A stretch of 64,000 nt of DNA from positions 142,286,355-142,350,354 of the forward strand of contig OZ018324.1 of the NCBI GenBank assembly GCA_963969495.1. Reading direction: 5' to 3'. The notes below the pieces were generated by a model. It was given only the letters and a program-made list of their open reading frames with translations, was not told the origin of the DNA and searched no databases. Shown piece by piece: positions 37,701 through 49,663 of this stretch (the first letter of the stretch is position 1; each line of letters begins with the position of its first letter). The DNA is from Ceratothoa steindachneri. Lineage: Eukaryota > Arthropoda > Malacostraca > Isopoda > Cymothoidae. Position numbers and translations under genes: made by a program.

Positions 37701-40620
37701 AATGAAAAGAATACATTTAAATCATAAAACCCATAACAAGTATTATACCATTTGGATAATCCCCGGCGTCTCTCAACAATTATAGTCATAAAGATGCAGA
37801 AATTGCTCGATTAAGGACAGAATTCTGATCTTTCTTCAACCTCATGTGTTTTACTTCCCACATTGAAAGGAGGAATGACCATTTATATTCCTAGGCAATT
37901 CTTGCTTAAAATTTATCATTCTTGATCCTAAAAAATGTAGTTTCCCTACAGATTTTCATCCATTGATTTCACTGGTCAGCAAAATTTTGAAAAACTAATG
38001 GTTCTTGGCTAAATTAATGTGAAGTGATGGTAAACCAACAAACCGAATACAAATATGACATTTGTTATTCTATAACGTATATCCTTTGGGAAAAAATCAA
38101 TATATTTTATGCCATTCATAGTCTTTCTTAGTAGCATGCCTCTTTTTACTGTATCTCTTCATATACATCACATTCGCGCTTGAAATAGCATGATTTTGGT
38201 TTCGGTGTATTTCATGTTGCAAGTAGATTGTAGTGTTTATGGTTTCAGCTGAGTCTACTTCGACTGCGTAAATTCTTGGACAAACATCAACACTTCTACT
38301 ACAGATGTGGTTTGGTTATTCCAGAAACTGTCCAACAATAATTAGTAAAAGCGTTAGAAGCAACTGCCAAAAATAGTTTGAAAGCCAACTGGGACAACTA
38401 CACAAGCGCTGGGTCAATCATGTTGCTTGTCAGCTACATATATTTCAATCACTTGAAGGAATAGGCTCTGTTGGTGAATACGATGCTGATGACTCATAAT
38501 GGATGGAACCAAAATGCTCAGTATGGAAAGTCTACTTAACCTAATTAGGCACCTTGATCTACCGAAAGAATAAGCTGGGCTTCTCCGATCGCAGGTATAT
38601 CAACGGAATTTAGTACAGCATTTACTGCGAATCACTAGGGCAAGTCATTTAGAGAAGGAACAGTACTCATTCTATCAAATAGATATAGAACTTTTTTAAT
38701 ATGACATACTTAATGGCCTAATGAAAGAACTAATTAGGGATCTTGATCTACCTATTGGTGCCTATCAAACATGTTTATGTAATGACTGAAAGTAACGACA
38801 ACATGAAGGGTTCATTGCAACCCTCATGTAGGAAACTCAACTGCAGTTCTTATGCGCATACCTGAAAGTCCTTTATCTTATATTCGTTTTTAAAGTGATA
38901 TTATGGAGTATATGTAATTTATATGCTTAGGAAACAACATAGGCGATTGAAAGCACTATATGGAAGTTAATGGCCACAACGACATAAAGGTACCCCAAGT
39001 ATGTTCCACTATATTCAGAAGTGTCTAGTCTCTGAACAGATGGCTTGTGGCTGTACTGATTTCTGCCATTTATTCGGCGTGAGGAAAAGAAAAATGCTGG
39101 TTTGGTCACCTTTCTTCGCGGACTCTTTAACTGCTTCATCAGCGCGCAAATTCCTCGCAATCCACAAGTGCGTAAGAACTCAGCAGAAATATTCTATATA
39201 CAATTGAATCTTTAATTATGACACAGTTTGAGGTACAACCTTAATACACACAACAAAGACAATAAATAAATCTATAAAACTGTACGTGATGGACAAAATA
39301 TGGTATCAGTTTACAAATTTTTCAATGAATTTAAAGTCATTTAAGACCCAAAATAAGTTTTATCCAGTGGTATCATTTTGTTACAAAATCAAAAAACTTT
39401 TCTAATTACGATCAAATTCTTGTTTAAGATTGGATTAGTTGAATAAAACATTGATTTAATTAAGATTCAGTTAAAAACATTTAAAATACTTCATTTCACC
39501 TTAGAATGTTTAATAAGCTTAAAAATATATTCGCTACTTTATAATACTTCTTTTGATTAGTGAACGGAATATTTTTAAATAGTTTCTTTATGGGAGTTAC
39601 AATATAATTGGCTGAAGTTTATTTTCCATTCTAGGTGGCTTAATCATGTTGATTTGCTATTGATTTTCTTAATAGAAAATGTATAATTACAGAAACTTGT
39701 TATATTGCTTCTAATTTGTTAGAATCACCCATTTATAGTGTAGACTCTTCTCTAAATCTTTCATGCACAAATTACAATGTGGAGAAGAGACAATAAGAAA
39801 TCTCACAAATGGCACCCTGTTGGTCTTAGGAAATCTTGAAATTGGGCACATATATTAAACCCCCCCAAAATATGCCATGTTGTAACAATAAACTAATGTC
39901 GAACAAGGCAAAATACTCGTAAATAATGCTAAACCGCAATTTAATATGTATTGAGAAAAAAAAACAGAGAATATTTTAAGGATGCAAGGGAAATCGTTGG
40001 AGTTCCCACTCGGATGTACAAACATACACATATGAGAAAACACATGTGAGTGGAATAGTGTGGAAACATATAAGGAAGGCAGCTGGCAAACATAGAGCAA
40101 TATCTGATCTGACCAGCCAGAATTTACGTGAACCTGAATGACGGCGAAATCAATCTTCCTATGAATGCTGGCCTGATAGAGCCCAAAGGCGGCCAAATTT
40201 AAATACACTCTCAATAAACACGTGTCCAAACTGAACACGCCTTCAATGTTTGACTTCGCCCAACAGTCGTAACAAATAACAAGCGAACATTCTTTGACCC
40301 AATAGACTCTGCCCCGTATTTAGATTATGAAAAGAAAAGTCACACGCCATTAATGACGGTAGTATAAATTGAGGGCCAAAGCACTTATGTCTTTATTCAT
40401 AATTATAGGTTCTCATTTCTGACTTGTACATTAGTAGCATTATCAATAATCGCGTCATGATTCCCTTCCTCAACCACGTTACATTCGCCTATTGCCCCAA
40501 CAATCTGACGCGGAAGGAGACTTACACAAAACACTGAAACCTAACAAGACTCAACAATTTCGCATGCCAGAACTGAGGTAGTCCTAAGCCAAGATTAAAG
40601 CTTACCCAAACAACTATTTT
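34798..40620. other. Unassigned sequence, no gene seen
   Basis: About 5.8 kb of AT-rich DNA. I checked the longer frames (minus 34919-35188, 36979-37230, 37179-37496, 39855-40238; plus 37334-37540, 39001-39207) and found no conserved motif. No RNA gene was recognised. Confidence 0.4.
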
Positions 40621-40631
40621 TTGTCGAGTCA

Positions 40632-40881
40632 TGACTCTACCAAGCAATAATCACGTTACCTTTTGAATCAAGCTTACGAGCAGATTATCCATTTAAAAGA
40701 ACTTGGAGTAAGACAAAACACGACGGTAAGACCTTAACTGCCTTCAACCGACACCTACACTCTGATAATCAATCGTTACTTAAATGTGGTGGCCACCTTA
40801 CGTAAACAATTAACAAATCGGCATACCACCATAAAACCTGTAACCTATAACTCACACCTATAACGGGTGGCAAAGCTACCA
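40632..40881 (+). repeat. LTR, 5' copy, of second Gypsy element
   Basis: Alike to about 45687-45900, sharing CTACCAAGC, ACTCGACGGTAAGACCTTAA on the 3' side and near-identical ATCGGCATACCACCATAAA. It ends ...CTACCA. The left edge is uncertain because the copies diverge upstream of CTACCAAGC. Confidence 0.75.
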
Positions 40882-40886
40882 TAAAA

Positions 40887-40896
40887 TGGTGACCCC
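40887..40896 (+). promoter_or_regulatory. Primer-binding site of second Gypsy element
   Basis: TGGTGACCCC lies five bases after the LTR end. TGGYGACCCC-type sites are common primer sites in arthropod Gypsy elements. Confidence 0.75.
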
Positions 40897-40934
40897 TTCG
40901 ACTGGAGAGTATGTAAGGTTACAAAGAAGAAAAT

Positions 40935-41690
40935 ATGGACGCATCGGACCATCACCAATCAAGACAAGTAGAGACGTAATTCGTAAACGCCACCACCATC
41001 GTACCACCCCTATTTAATGAGATGGCAGTTTATGGTTGGTTTGAGATAATAGAATCCCAGTTTTAAACATTAGGAATTAACAAGGAGGACAACAAAAAAC
41101 TTTCCACGTCCTGGCTGCACTACCTCCGGATACTCTCGAACGAATTCCAGCTATGGTCTTGTATACACAAAAGTACCAGCTCCTAAGGACGGAAATAATC
41201 CGGTTCTTCGAGGGAAACAAACCGGAGCTGTTCAAGAAAATCATTGCTTTCTCCACAATTACTGGTCGACCTTCAATCAAGCTGGAGTAACTGTGAGAAC
41301 TGCTCTTCAAGTAGGAGTTGGGGAAGAACTCGTAAGGCACAAGTTTATTCAATCCCTGCCATCAAATATTGCGCCCATAATCGTCACCTGGAAGGATTTA
41401 ATTCGGGTCTAGCTAGAAAAGCTTGGAGACGAACTAATGACATTATATCGGAAAAGAATTTTCATATTTATAATATCAGCGATATGATATACTATAGTGC
41501 CCCTTTTATTACCGGTATTACTGTTCCCAATTTAAATAATATTTGTAATAATCATATAAATAATGTGCAAAATACGGGAAGTGCGGTTTCAGTGCCTATT
41601 TCTGCATACCATAATGGAAACCGTTCTAACTTTTTACCACGTAATAACGTAAATAGTGTCAATGTTAAACCGATAGGACTGTGACCTCTT
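40935..41690 (+). pseudogene. gag: Gag remnant of second Gypsy element
   Basis: From the ATG at 40935 the frames give MDASDHHQSRQ, VPPLFNEMAVYGWFEIIESQ and LGINKEDNKK. After a shift come VLAALPPDTLERIPAM and YQLLRTEIIRFFEGNKPELF, then ELVRHKFIQSLPSNIAPII near 41330-41380. The order Val-Pro-Pro-Phe...Trp-Phe..E.QF, then a leucine-rich middle, then RxxFIQxLP is that of arthropod Ty3/Gypsy Gag. Its role is particle assembly. It is broken by at least three shifts. The stretch to 41690 is Asn-rich, and no intact zinc knuckle is seen. Confidence 0.8.
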
Positions 41691-41879
41691 CGCAAGAATC
41701 AATGATCTGTATTATGCCGATTTGTATGGGTCATACCTCTGTATTTTGGTGAAAGTGCAAAATTCTTGCAAGACTTGGTGCAGATGGCCGAAAAAAGGCA
41801 AACGCGTTCAAATGCAACTGTCCTTCAGGCCCTTTTCACTAGCATCATCGGAAAACTAGCATAGCATACCATTACATGC

Positions 41880-42237
41880 TGGTATGAAGTCAGTATTCAC
41901 CGTCACCACGAAAGTAAATAAAATAAAGTGCGAATTATTAATTAATACGGGGATAAGTGTGTCGTTAATTCCGATTGAATTGGGGAACAGGTGAATTGCT
42001 TAAATTTAGGATAAACATTACAAAGGCTAATGGTGGAAAAATAAATGTTCACAGTAAACTACACAGGGATATAGTTATACCTAGTCTTCTTCAGTCAATT
42101 AGATGGTCATTTGTGGTCGCGGATACTACATCGGTGTTATTGGGGATTGACTTTCTGGTACACTTTAATCATTTGTTAGATTGTGCGCGCAGCATCATAA
42201 TCGATAATCAAACTAAGCTCAAATCGAAAGTCAAATA
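41880..42237 (+). pseudogene. Aspartic protease remnant of second Gypsy element
   Basis: The frame near 41930 reads KCELLINTGISVSLIPIE, where the catalytic DTG(A) triplet has become NTG(I). After a shift the open stretch to 42237 continues LKFRINITKANGGKINVHSK and SFVVADTTSVLLGIDFLVHF, the second half of the fold that leads to ILG-xDFL. This protease would process Gag-Pol. The Asp-to-Asn change alone would inactivate it. Confidence 0.85.
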
Positions 42238-42269
42238 ATCCGGGGGGGCTGCGGTTGAACTAATCATTA

Positions 42270-42800
42270 ATGACTGCCAGTACTTACCGCCTTGGTGCAA
42301 GCCTGTATTAGGGAAGTATGAAGCCTAGCACAACCGCGTGCCCACAAATCCCAAATCACCATCGCCTAAAGCTGTGAAACATACAATTGAGACAGGCAGT
42401 GCACCACAAACCTTCGATAGATTAAGACCTCTTTTAAATAGAGAAGCTACAAGTTCTCAAAGCAACGTTTGAGAGACTTTTGAAGAAGTAAGTCTGCCGC
42501 CCGTCAAGATCACAATCGGCTTTGTCAATTCGAATGGTCCTAAAGAAGACGATGGGCGACTACAAAGTAGTCAGCGATATCCGCGCACTTAATGCAGTCA
42601 CGAAGTCAACACCTATTCATTACCAAGAATATAAAGTCTAGCAAGCCACGAGCATGGGGAAACAATTTTCTCAGGGTTGAATCTGGTTCTTGTTTATCAT
42701 CAGATCCCGAGGAACCCAGTGGACATATAGAAAACTGCAGTGGTAGTTTGGATTCTTGAATTATATGAAATTACTCTTTGGCCAATGGAACATGGATAAG
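42270..42800 (+). pseudogene. Reverse transcriptase, N-terminal part, second Gypsy element
   Basis: Frames give VKHTIETGSAPQTFDRLRPL, then VNSNGPKEDDG and IFSGLNLVLVYHQIPRNPVD near 42680-42730, with the catalytic Asp of (K)IDL replaced by Asn, then KTAVVVWILELYEITL. These are the RT blocks of a Ty3/Gypsy polymerase. The reading runs into an AT microsatellite at 42821 and is picked up at 42922. Confidence 0.85.
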
Positions 42801-42820
42801 CTGTTTCAGGGATTAGATTT

Positions 42821-42833
42821 CATATATATATAT

Positions 42834-42917
<84 letters not shown>
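42821..42917. repeat. (AT)n microsatellite inside RT
   Basis: About 97 bp of AT with one TAAAT break. It interrupts the RT block just before the catalytic YxDD region; the sequence resumes as INDILIFSDNINMDDHLDYL. Confidence 0.95.
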
Positions 42918-42924
<7 letters not shown>

Positions 42925-43830
42925 CGACATCCTGATATTTTCGGACAATATCAATATGGACGACCATTTGGATTATTTAGGTCAAGTTTTCAAAATCCTT
43001 GTCGAAAACCTTCTACGGATATGCAGCATCCAGGAATGCAAATTAGCAAAAGAGGAGATTGATTTTCTAGATCATCATATTTCGTCGACGCGAATTTACC
43101 CAGCAGCTAGGAAAGAAAGAGGCAATTTGGGACCTGCTATTACCAAAAGCCTATAATCAACGGCGACTATACTTGGGCATCTTGGGTCACTATCGCAAGA
43201 TGATTCAAATTTTGCCTTGATTACAGTCCCGCTCACCGAGCTTGCACGCTTGGAACCCAAGGCTCGTGAGCCCCAATTGAACGATGATGCACAAGAGGCA
43301 TTCAATAATACTAAATCAGCTTTGATCAATTCCGTCAAGCTCAGTCACCTGCTGCTCAATTAATCACTATATTCACTGGTGACGCGGCAGGTGTTGCTCT
43401 TGTCTAGATGGTCAATAGATCACCGCAACTAGTGCCATTCTTCTCGATAAAATTAAGCCGCACACAGCAAGCGTACTCCACATACGCCAGAGAGCTCTTG
43501 GTGACGTATCTCCCGGTGATCTACTTCAAAGCACATGATTGAGGGTTGCCATGTTAACTTATGCACAGACCACCAACCGTTAGTATCGGCTTTCTCGTCA
43601 TCGTTGAGCGCAGCAACGCCATTGGACAACAATTTTGGAATACATAATCACCATCACCTACGTGCGTGGTCAATACAAAGTCGTTGCTGAATGCCTATAT
43701 AAGAACGTCAATTCGGTTCAAATTGACTCGTTTTACTTTCGACCCTTGGCAGCAGCGCAGGATAACCATGAAGAAACAGAAGAACAACGGTCGCAATTAA
43801 GATTTTTCATTTTCCTGGTGAAGCTCATCT
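42918..43830 (+). pseudogene. RT C-terminal part and RNase H, second Gypsy element
   Basis: INDILIFSDNINMDDHLDYL at 42922 follows the block that should hold YxDDI. Then come CKLAKEEIDFLDHHIS near 43035-43085, a thumb relic, and RNase H fragments (TIFTGDAAGVALV near 43370-43405 and LSRTQQAYSTYARELL near 43455-43500, then ITYVRGQYKVVAECL near 43650-43700). RNase H degrades the RNA strand during copying. The order and spacing match a Ty3/Gypsy pol. Confidence 0.85.
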
Positions 43831-45130
43831 ATGATGCCATGTAACCTCATTATACCTACGAACGTTGTCCCTTTAGCATGCAGAAGGACTTTTTTCGGTC
43901 AATTGCATAATCTGACCCACGATGGCATTAAATCATCTCTCCGTCCAATGAATTCTCGATTTTTGTTGCCTAATATTGACAGAGACTTCCTCTTCGGGAC
44001 ACGGGAATGCCTTTCATATCAGTCCTCCAAGATCAGTCGCAACACGAAATTTACAATCCTCCCCATTAATATTCCTTGGTGAAGATTCGAAACCACACAT
44101 ATTGATATTATTGGACCATTTACACCGTGCAAATTGCCTGGCTAATCCGACCGGTCAAATATTCAATAGCTCCTATCGTTCATTGACCGTGCCACAAGAT
44201 GGAACGAAGCATTACCGATTCATGAAATAAATGCTGCAACGCTTGTTTGGCTTTCCTAGATGGATGGATTTCCAAATTTTGAGTCCCGTTATAAGTGGTA
44301 TCCAACAAAGGAGCCCAATTTGATTCCGAATTGTTCAATAAATTATCAGCCCTCGTTGGTTTTCATTGTCTCGCACCACAGCGTACCGCCCATCCACAAG
44401 CAGGAAGGTTGAAAGTGCCCACATAACTGGGAATTGGTCCGTAATGTCCAGTCGACAAGGTTGGCTGATGGCTCTTCCGATTATCCTATTACCGTTTGGC
44501 ACCTACTTAATAACTCAGGGTTTTCGTCTTTCATAGCTGTCGAGGGGAGAACATTACTGTGTCCGACGCACTTGGTTTCATCTTCTTCGTCAAAAACCAA
44601 TTATAAATTATAAAGGAATTAGCCACAACCATGAGAGAAGTCGATTTAACAGAGGCATCAGAAGGACATGAGCACTCGGTGCCCAAACCTTTCGTGCCTG
44701 AACCTCTTCATGATGCAAGGCATGTGTGGGTGCGAATCTATAGTGGTTGAAAACCGTTAGAAATACCAAATGGTGGCCCTTTACCAGTGGCTGATGGTGA
44801 AAACAAGGTCTACATCTTTGAGTTACCGAATGACAAGTAAGATACTATTTAATTAGATAAGTTGAAACCAGTGAGGCTTCCTCTCTCGTATAATGGCAAA
44901 GGATAGGAAAACGACCTATTGAACTTCCCGTCATGAAAAAAATAAAACAGAACAATTACGTCTAGGAAATCAAAGAAAAACCCTTCCAGGCACCGGAAAG
45001 AGAACAACGATAAACATGAGATATACACGCGATCGGGGAGCCGGGTTTCGTTTGCTAAAGATCCTTCATTCTTTTATTTTTCCAATCGGTTGCCTGGTAA
45101 AATAGGGCGATCTGAAAAAAAAATAATTTA
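43831..45130 (+). pseudogene. Integrase remnant, second Gypsy element
   Basis: GQLHNLTHDGIKSSLRPMNS at about 43900 holds the two His of the HHCC finger. The matching Cys pair appears as ECLSYQSSK, with the second Cys now Tyr. Next come ETTHIDIIGPFTPCKLPG near 44085-44140 with the first catalytic Asp, LSFIDRATRWNEALPIHEIN near 44190-44230, and C-terminal barrel fragments FVPEPLHDARHVWVRIYSG, then PNGGPLPVADGENKVYIFEL to DKLKPVRLP near 44880. Here integrase lies after RNase H, the ordinary Gypsy order, unlike the element at 14-19 kb. Stops break it throughout. Confidence 0.85.
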
Positions 45131-45301
45131 TTGACGCGTTGATTTTAATGTTACGGCATATTATAATAAAAGAGAAAAGGCAAATTGTCCGCACACCTCA
45201 ATATTTTGTACATAATACTTCTCCTGTGAACCAAAATGGATATATCATTAATTATACGAGTAAATGAGGCATATACTATTAAAAAAACACAAAATGTTAA
45301 G

Positions 45302-45303
<2 letters not shown>

Positions 45304-45342
<39 letters not shown>
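45304..45342. repeat. (AT)n microsatellite
   Basis: Pure AT tract in the 3' noncoding part of the second Gypsy element. Confidence 0.95.
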
Positions 45343-45344
<2 letters not shown>

Positions 45345-45482
45345 GAAAGAATGGGTTCCTACCCAAAACGTAGGTACCAAGAAGTTAATATATAATAATG
45401 AACCTCTTAACTTTAGCCTGATTATTTATTCTACAAAAATGCGTATACTCCTCACAACAGACAACCCCTCTGCTCTCTTAAG

Positions 45483-45591
<109 letters not shown>

Positions 45592-45686
45592 CATCAAAGC
45601 CATGTGAGAGTGTAGCGTTATTGATGCAAAAAATCGTTTAACATCGACGATGTATGTTGGAACTTCCTCTGCAATTTTCCGTAATA

Positions 45687-45900
45687 TCCTTCTACCAAGC
45701 GATAACCAATTTACCTTTCGAATTCAGCCTACCAGCGGATTCTCTATTTGAGAACATTTTTGAGTCAGACCAAACTCGACGGTAAGACCTTAACCGCCTT
45801 TCCTGACCGGTGACCATCTTTCGTAAACAAGTAATCAATCGGCATACCACCATAAACCGGTAACCTATAACTCACTTCTATAAACAAGTGAAGAGTACCA
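45687..45900 (+). repeat. LTR, 3' copy, of second Gypsy element
   Basis: Matches 40632-40881 and ends AAGAGTACCA. It is about 35 bp shorter through internal deletions. No exact target duplication was found. Confidence 0.75.
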
Positions 45901-46202
45901 TAAATATATAAGAGCTGTCGACCCAATTCTCGCAGTAGTGATACGACAAACATCATAAATCTTACCATGATTCTTATATTGCTTCAACGCTACTGTTTAT
46001 TTTTATGATTGATTGCTCGTATTAAACCAAGTGTTTTTTGAGAAATCTCACTGCATTTCCTCATACTAAATCTGTCATTCAATTTTTTCATTTTATCAAG
46101 TTCTGTGTATGGTACTTGAGAAGAGAGACTATTCTTAATTATCTTAATACACATTCACTAATGCAGATGCTGTAAAATTCTGGTGATCTGTAGCCATACA
46201 TA
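45901..46202. other. Unassigned spacer
   Basis: About 300 bp between the Gypsy 3' LTR and the Tc1-like element. Nothing recognised. Confidence 0.5.
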
Positions 46203-46345
46203 CAGTGGGTGCAATAAATATCTGATACATGGTCAAAAGTTTATTTACCATAGTTACAAAACAGCCCAGTAATCGAAAATTAAACATCTAATGTATTTTG
46301 TACGTTGAATACAAATTCTGTATTAGAGTGCACAAATAGAAAAGC
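46203..46345 (+). repeat. Left inverted repeat of second Tc1-like element
   Basis: About 140 bp that pairs with 47630-47710 plus 49131-49179 on the right. Confidence 0.85.
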
Positions 46346-46559
46346 ATCGATATTATATCGACAAAAGTTTTAGATTATCACCTTAACAAGTATCCAACAC
46401 ACCCACTATGTTAGTTTTAAAGCGATAATAAATAGTTCTCGAATGCTGTAGAACTTTCTAGAAAAATAATCTACTCCGTCTACGTGAAACAGCGGATCTC
46501 AGTCAGTGTCTGAGAGCTGCATGAGAAGACGGTCATCGTTCAGCACTTTTTATTCTAAT

Positions 46560-47541
46560 ATGGCGAAGACTAAAGAATTGCCAAAAAGGAGCAGAAAACT
46601 AATTTTTTAGTTACAGAAAAGTGGTTTGGGCTATAGAAAAATTCATCTATGCTAAAAATACCAATCTCAACCATTGGTGACACCATTCGCCGGTTCACGT
46701 CATATCAGTCCATTGCAAGTCTACCACGTTCAGGAAATTCATATAGTCGGTAAAGTAAAGAATAATCCTCGATTGACTTGAACTGAACTTCAGAAAGATT
46801 TCGAAGCAGCTAGGACAAATATATGTAAAAATACAATTAGACCAGTTCTTAGGAACGAGGGATTCCATTCTCGCACGCCAAGAAAGACACCTTTGTTGAA
46901 ACCAATTCATCTCAGAAATCGTATGAATTTTGCTAAGGAACATTAAGAGACACCTGCAAGATTGGGGGACGCTGTACTATGGGCTGACAAGACAAAGATT
47001 GAGTTATTTGGGCGGAATAGTGTTAGTCACGTTTGGAGGCCAATAAACTCAGCACATGATCCTAAAAATACAATCTCTACAGTGAAGTTTGGAAGAGGCA
47101 GCATAATAGCATAGGGGTGCTTCTCCTATGCAGGTCCTAGAAGACTCCATATTACTAGAGGGAAAATAAATGCTCAGATATATCATAGGATTCTGGGTGA
47201 TAATCTCTTACAGTCTGAAGTTGTCAAGAGGTTGGACATTTCAGCAGGACAACGATCCAAAACATACAGTCAAGGACAGTGCAGCGTGTTTTCAGCAGAA
47301 AAAAGTAAAGGTTATGGGATGGCCAAGTCTGTCGCTAAACCAAATTTTTATCCAGAACCTGTGTCCGGAATTAAAACTAAAGATTCAGAAAAGAGACCCA
47401 AGAAATCTAACAGATTTAAAAAAAATATGCCACGAAGAATGGGCCAAGATACCTATAAATATTTGTAAAAACCTCATAAGTAAATATCACAAACGGTTGG
47501 AAGCTGTACTAGAGACGAAAGGTCATATCACCAAATACTAA
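46560..47541 (+). pseudogene. Tc1-like transposase, degenerate
   Basis: The start ATG at 46560 gives MAKTKELPKRSR then a stop. QKDFEAARTNICKNTIRPVL near 46790-46850 is the end of the DNA-binding part. Catalytic blocks follow: AVLWADKTKIELFGRNSVSH near 46975-47030 with the first Asp, FQQDNDPKHTVKDSA near 47240-47290 with the second Asp, and LKLKIQKRDPRNLTDLKKIC with EEWAKIPINICKNLISKYHK running to a natural stop after GHITKY at 47539-47541. The SPDLNPIENLW block is altered to LSLNQIFIQNLC, so the third catalytic acid is lost. The C-terminal 123 codons are open. Confidence 0.93.
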
Positions 47542-47705
47542 CTGGTTTCCAGAGATGTATCGGATGCTTTTTGAAACGTTCGTTTGATATTTTTTGCCGT
47601 AATCATAGTAATGTTTTACTATTTTTGCAATATGATACCAATTTGTATTTAACGTACAAATTACATAAGATGTTCAATTTTCGATTACTTTGCTGTTGTG
47701 TAACT

Positions 47706-47710
47706 ATGTT
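47706..47710. repeat. Target-site duplication ATGTT, left
   Basis: ATGTT here and at 49131-49135 flank the solo LTR. The uninterrupted order AACT-ATGTT-AAAT fits the matching left-repeat sequence AACTATGGTAAAT on the other strand. Confidence 0.9.
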
Positions 47711-49043
47711 TGTCGTAGAATGCCGAGCTAATATATATTTATTTGTTTTATTAACTTTTAATAAACCAAATAACTTTAAATTGAGGCGTGAGTTCATGCC
47801 TCGGTGATCACTTGAGGATCGGGCTCTAAGAGTGCTAAACTTAATTTTTTATTCTAGTGAATGAATAAAATGGGTTTCTTTCTTGACCTTATCAAATATT
47901 GCCACTTCAACTCGTTGGGAGATAATTAAAAACAACGCATTAACTAAAGAAACATAGACTTTAATAAACATAACCAACATCACTGAAAAAACATTAAAAC
48001 ACAAAGATCTAACACACGTATAAAAAGAAAATGGGATTACAGGGCTAGCTCTGGAGTTAAATTTTTACGGGAGGAACAATTTTTAAGTTAATAGTTTTGT
48101 CCTTAGTCAGACATCCAATAAACTAATTTTTATGCACGGGGACATAAATAACAAGATTATTCTTTACTTACATAAGGTAATGGAGATTAATACCAGTTTC
48201 CAGTAAGAATATCTTCAGGGGTTTTGTTCGCTAGATGGCGTTCGTTGACTTGCCGGGCGAGTTGACGGGTGACGTCACGAGGAATTTTGAGTTGTCGTAA
48301 GAGAATCAAAACAAAGACGCCGATAAGAGAGGTTGGTTCTCGTACGTTTATGACCTTGAAACGGTTTCTAATCTTGGGATATGATTATATTCTTTTCTAG
48401 CGATTTGGGTCTCGCTTATATAATTTCGATTTTGGATGAGAAATCTATCTAGTTTGGAGTTGTCAAACTCAGATAGAATAAGATTTGGAGTCCCTAATCT
48501 GTGTCGGTTGATACTCACTAATCTTGGGGCTCGAACGACGCCGAGCTTCCTTGGTACAATCTGGTATTGTACAAGGACTGCAAATTCTCTTTAATTTGCA
48601 ATAACTTTGTACCGGTGATTTTTGAGTCTTCTTGTCGAACTCGAAAAATCTTCTGTCAACCGGTGACTTTCTTGTCTCTTGAGGGGGAACGAACAAAAAG
48701 CCTGGTTTACACGGGTCATTCGGTTATATACCCAACTTACTCCCGCTGAGGTGGGTGGGGAGGTGGATGAAGGGGGGGGCCTTGCAAGGTGGGACCTCGG
48801 GTTGGTCTGCCGCACTTTTGCGTGCGTCTTGTGGCTAGGAGAGGGGGTAATACGGGATCGGCAGTTTGCACTTTTGACTGGGTTGTTTATAAGTACACCC
48901 TCGAAGTGCTTGCCTTTTGAGCTGAGGTCAGGAATCAGTCGCGTATCACTTACCATTTTGCCTGTTCTCCTATGTTACCGGAGAACCTCGAAGGGGCAAA
49001 GCTAAACCCAGATGTCTTTAGTTATTATTTCCTCAGACTCGAT

Positions 49044-49111
<68 letters not shown>

Positions 49112-49130
49112 TTCTTATTATACCTCTACA
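47711..49130 (-). mobile_element. Solo LTR (1420 bp) in the right repeat of the Tc1-like element
   Basis: Plus-strand ends are TGTCGTAGAATG and CCTCTACA with a 5-bp duplication ATGTT outside. Its plus-strand start is the reverse complement of the end of the solo LTR at 17779 (CATTCTACGACA), so it lies in minus orientation. On the minus strand a TATATAAC lies near 48725 within GC-richer DNA, a possible promoter, and AATAAAA near 47747 could serve as polyadenylation signal. The frames at 48469-49005 are not recognised as proteins and probably reflect the higher GC. An (AT)n tract sits at 49047-49108. Confidence 0.88.
49047..49108. repeat. (AT)n microsatellite inside the solo LTR
   Basis: About 62 bp of pure AT, 22 bp from the LTR end. 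Confidence 0.95.
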
Positions 49131-49179
49131 ATGTTAAATGAATTTTTGACCATGTATCGTATATTTATTGCACCCACTC

Positions 49180-49575
49180 TATGTGAAAGCTTTCCTAGCA
49201 GGGAATGGCAATATCAAGTGCGAGCAACTCCAGAAATAAATTCATAATATCGAATATTCACTTCTGCAACACAATCAGCGAATGTTTACGATGTTATTTT
49301 ATTACAAACGAAGCCACGGCAATGCAAAGGCGGAAGAATGATATAATTGTGCCTAGAGCAGAGTGTGGCATAAGAAAATGAACTGTCATCATTCTCTAAT
49401 TGATAGAGTTGCGTGGAAATTTTGCTAAGTTTAATTGAATGTGGAATTAAAATGCGTGGGAAAAGTGTTGCTAAATCGATGTTTCCACTTGAATGTATTA
49501 GTGTTGAGAGTAATTTTGTGGGGAATAGTTTTAACCTTTCCCATTGATGGCAGGACACACACAATTAAATTTTAT
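49180..49575. other. Unassigned sequence
   Basis: The minus-strand frame 49286-49564 (92 codons) has no known motif. Confidence 0.4.
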
Positions 49576-49620
49576 CATTATTATTATTATTTTTAATATT
49601 ATTATTACAATTATTATTTA
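49576..49620. repeat. Imperfect (ATT)n microsatellite
   Basis: Trinucleotide ATT repeats with a few interruptions. Confidence 0.85.
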
Positions 49621-49663
49621 CTTTTTAGTGTATCTATCTATTTTATTTCTTGTTATGAGATCA

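Larger units (their letters stand above)
46203..49179 (+). mobile_element. Second Tc1-like transposon, split by a solo LTR
   Basis: The left end CAGTGGGTGCAATAAATATC at 46203 follows TA. The right end, reverse complement GAGTGGGTGCAATAAATATA, stops at 49179 before TA. The inner right repeat at about 47630-47710 matches the inner left repeat (AATCGAAAATT, GTACGTTGAATACAAATT inverted). Between 47711 and 49130 a solo LTR interrupts the right repeat. Without it and one duplicated ATGTT the element is 1552 bp, normal for Tc1-like elements. Confidence 0.92.

Noticed and set aside
46203..46410. Possible 208-bp MITE: CAGTGGGTG at 46203 and inverted CACCCACTA near 46400
   Set aside because: Only nine bases match well; the true partner of the left end is at 49136-49179.
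48469..49005. Overlapping 75-121-codon frames on both strands in GC-richer DNA
   Set aside because: They lie inside the 1420-bp solo LTR and show no protein motif.
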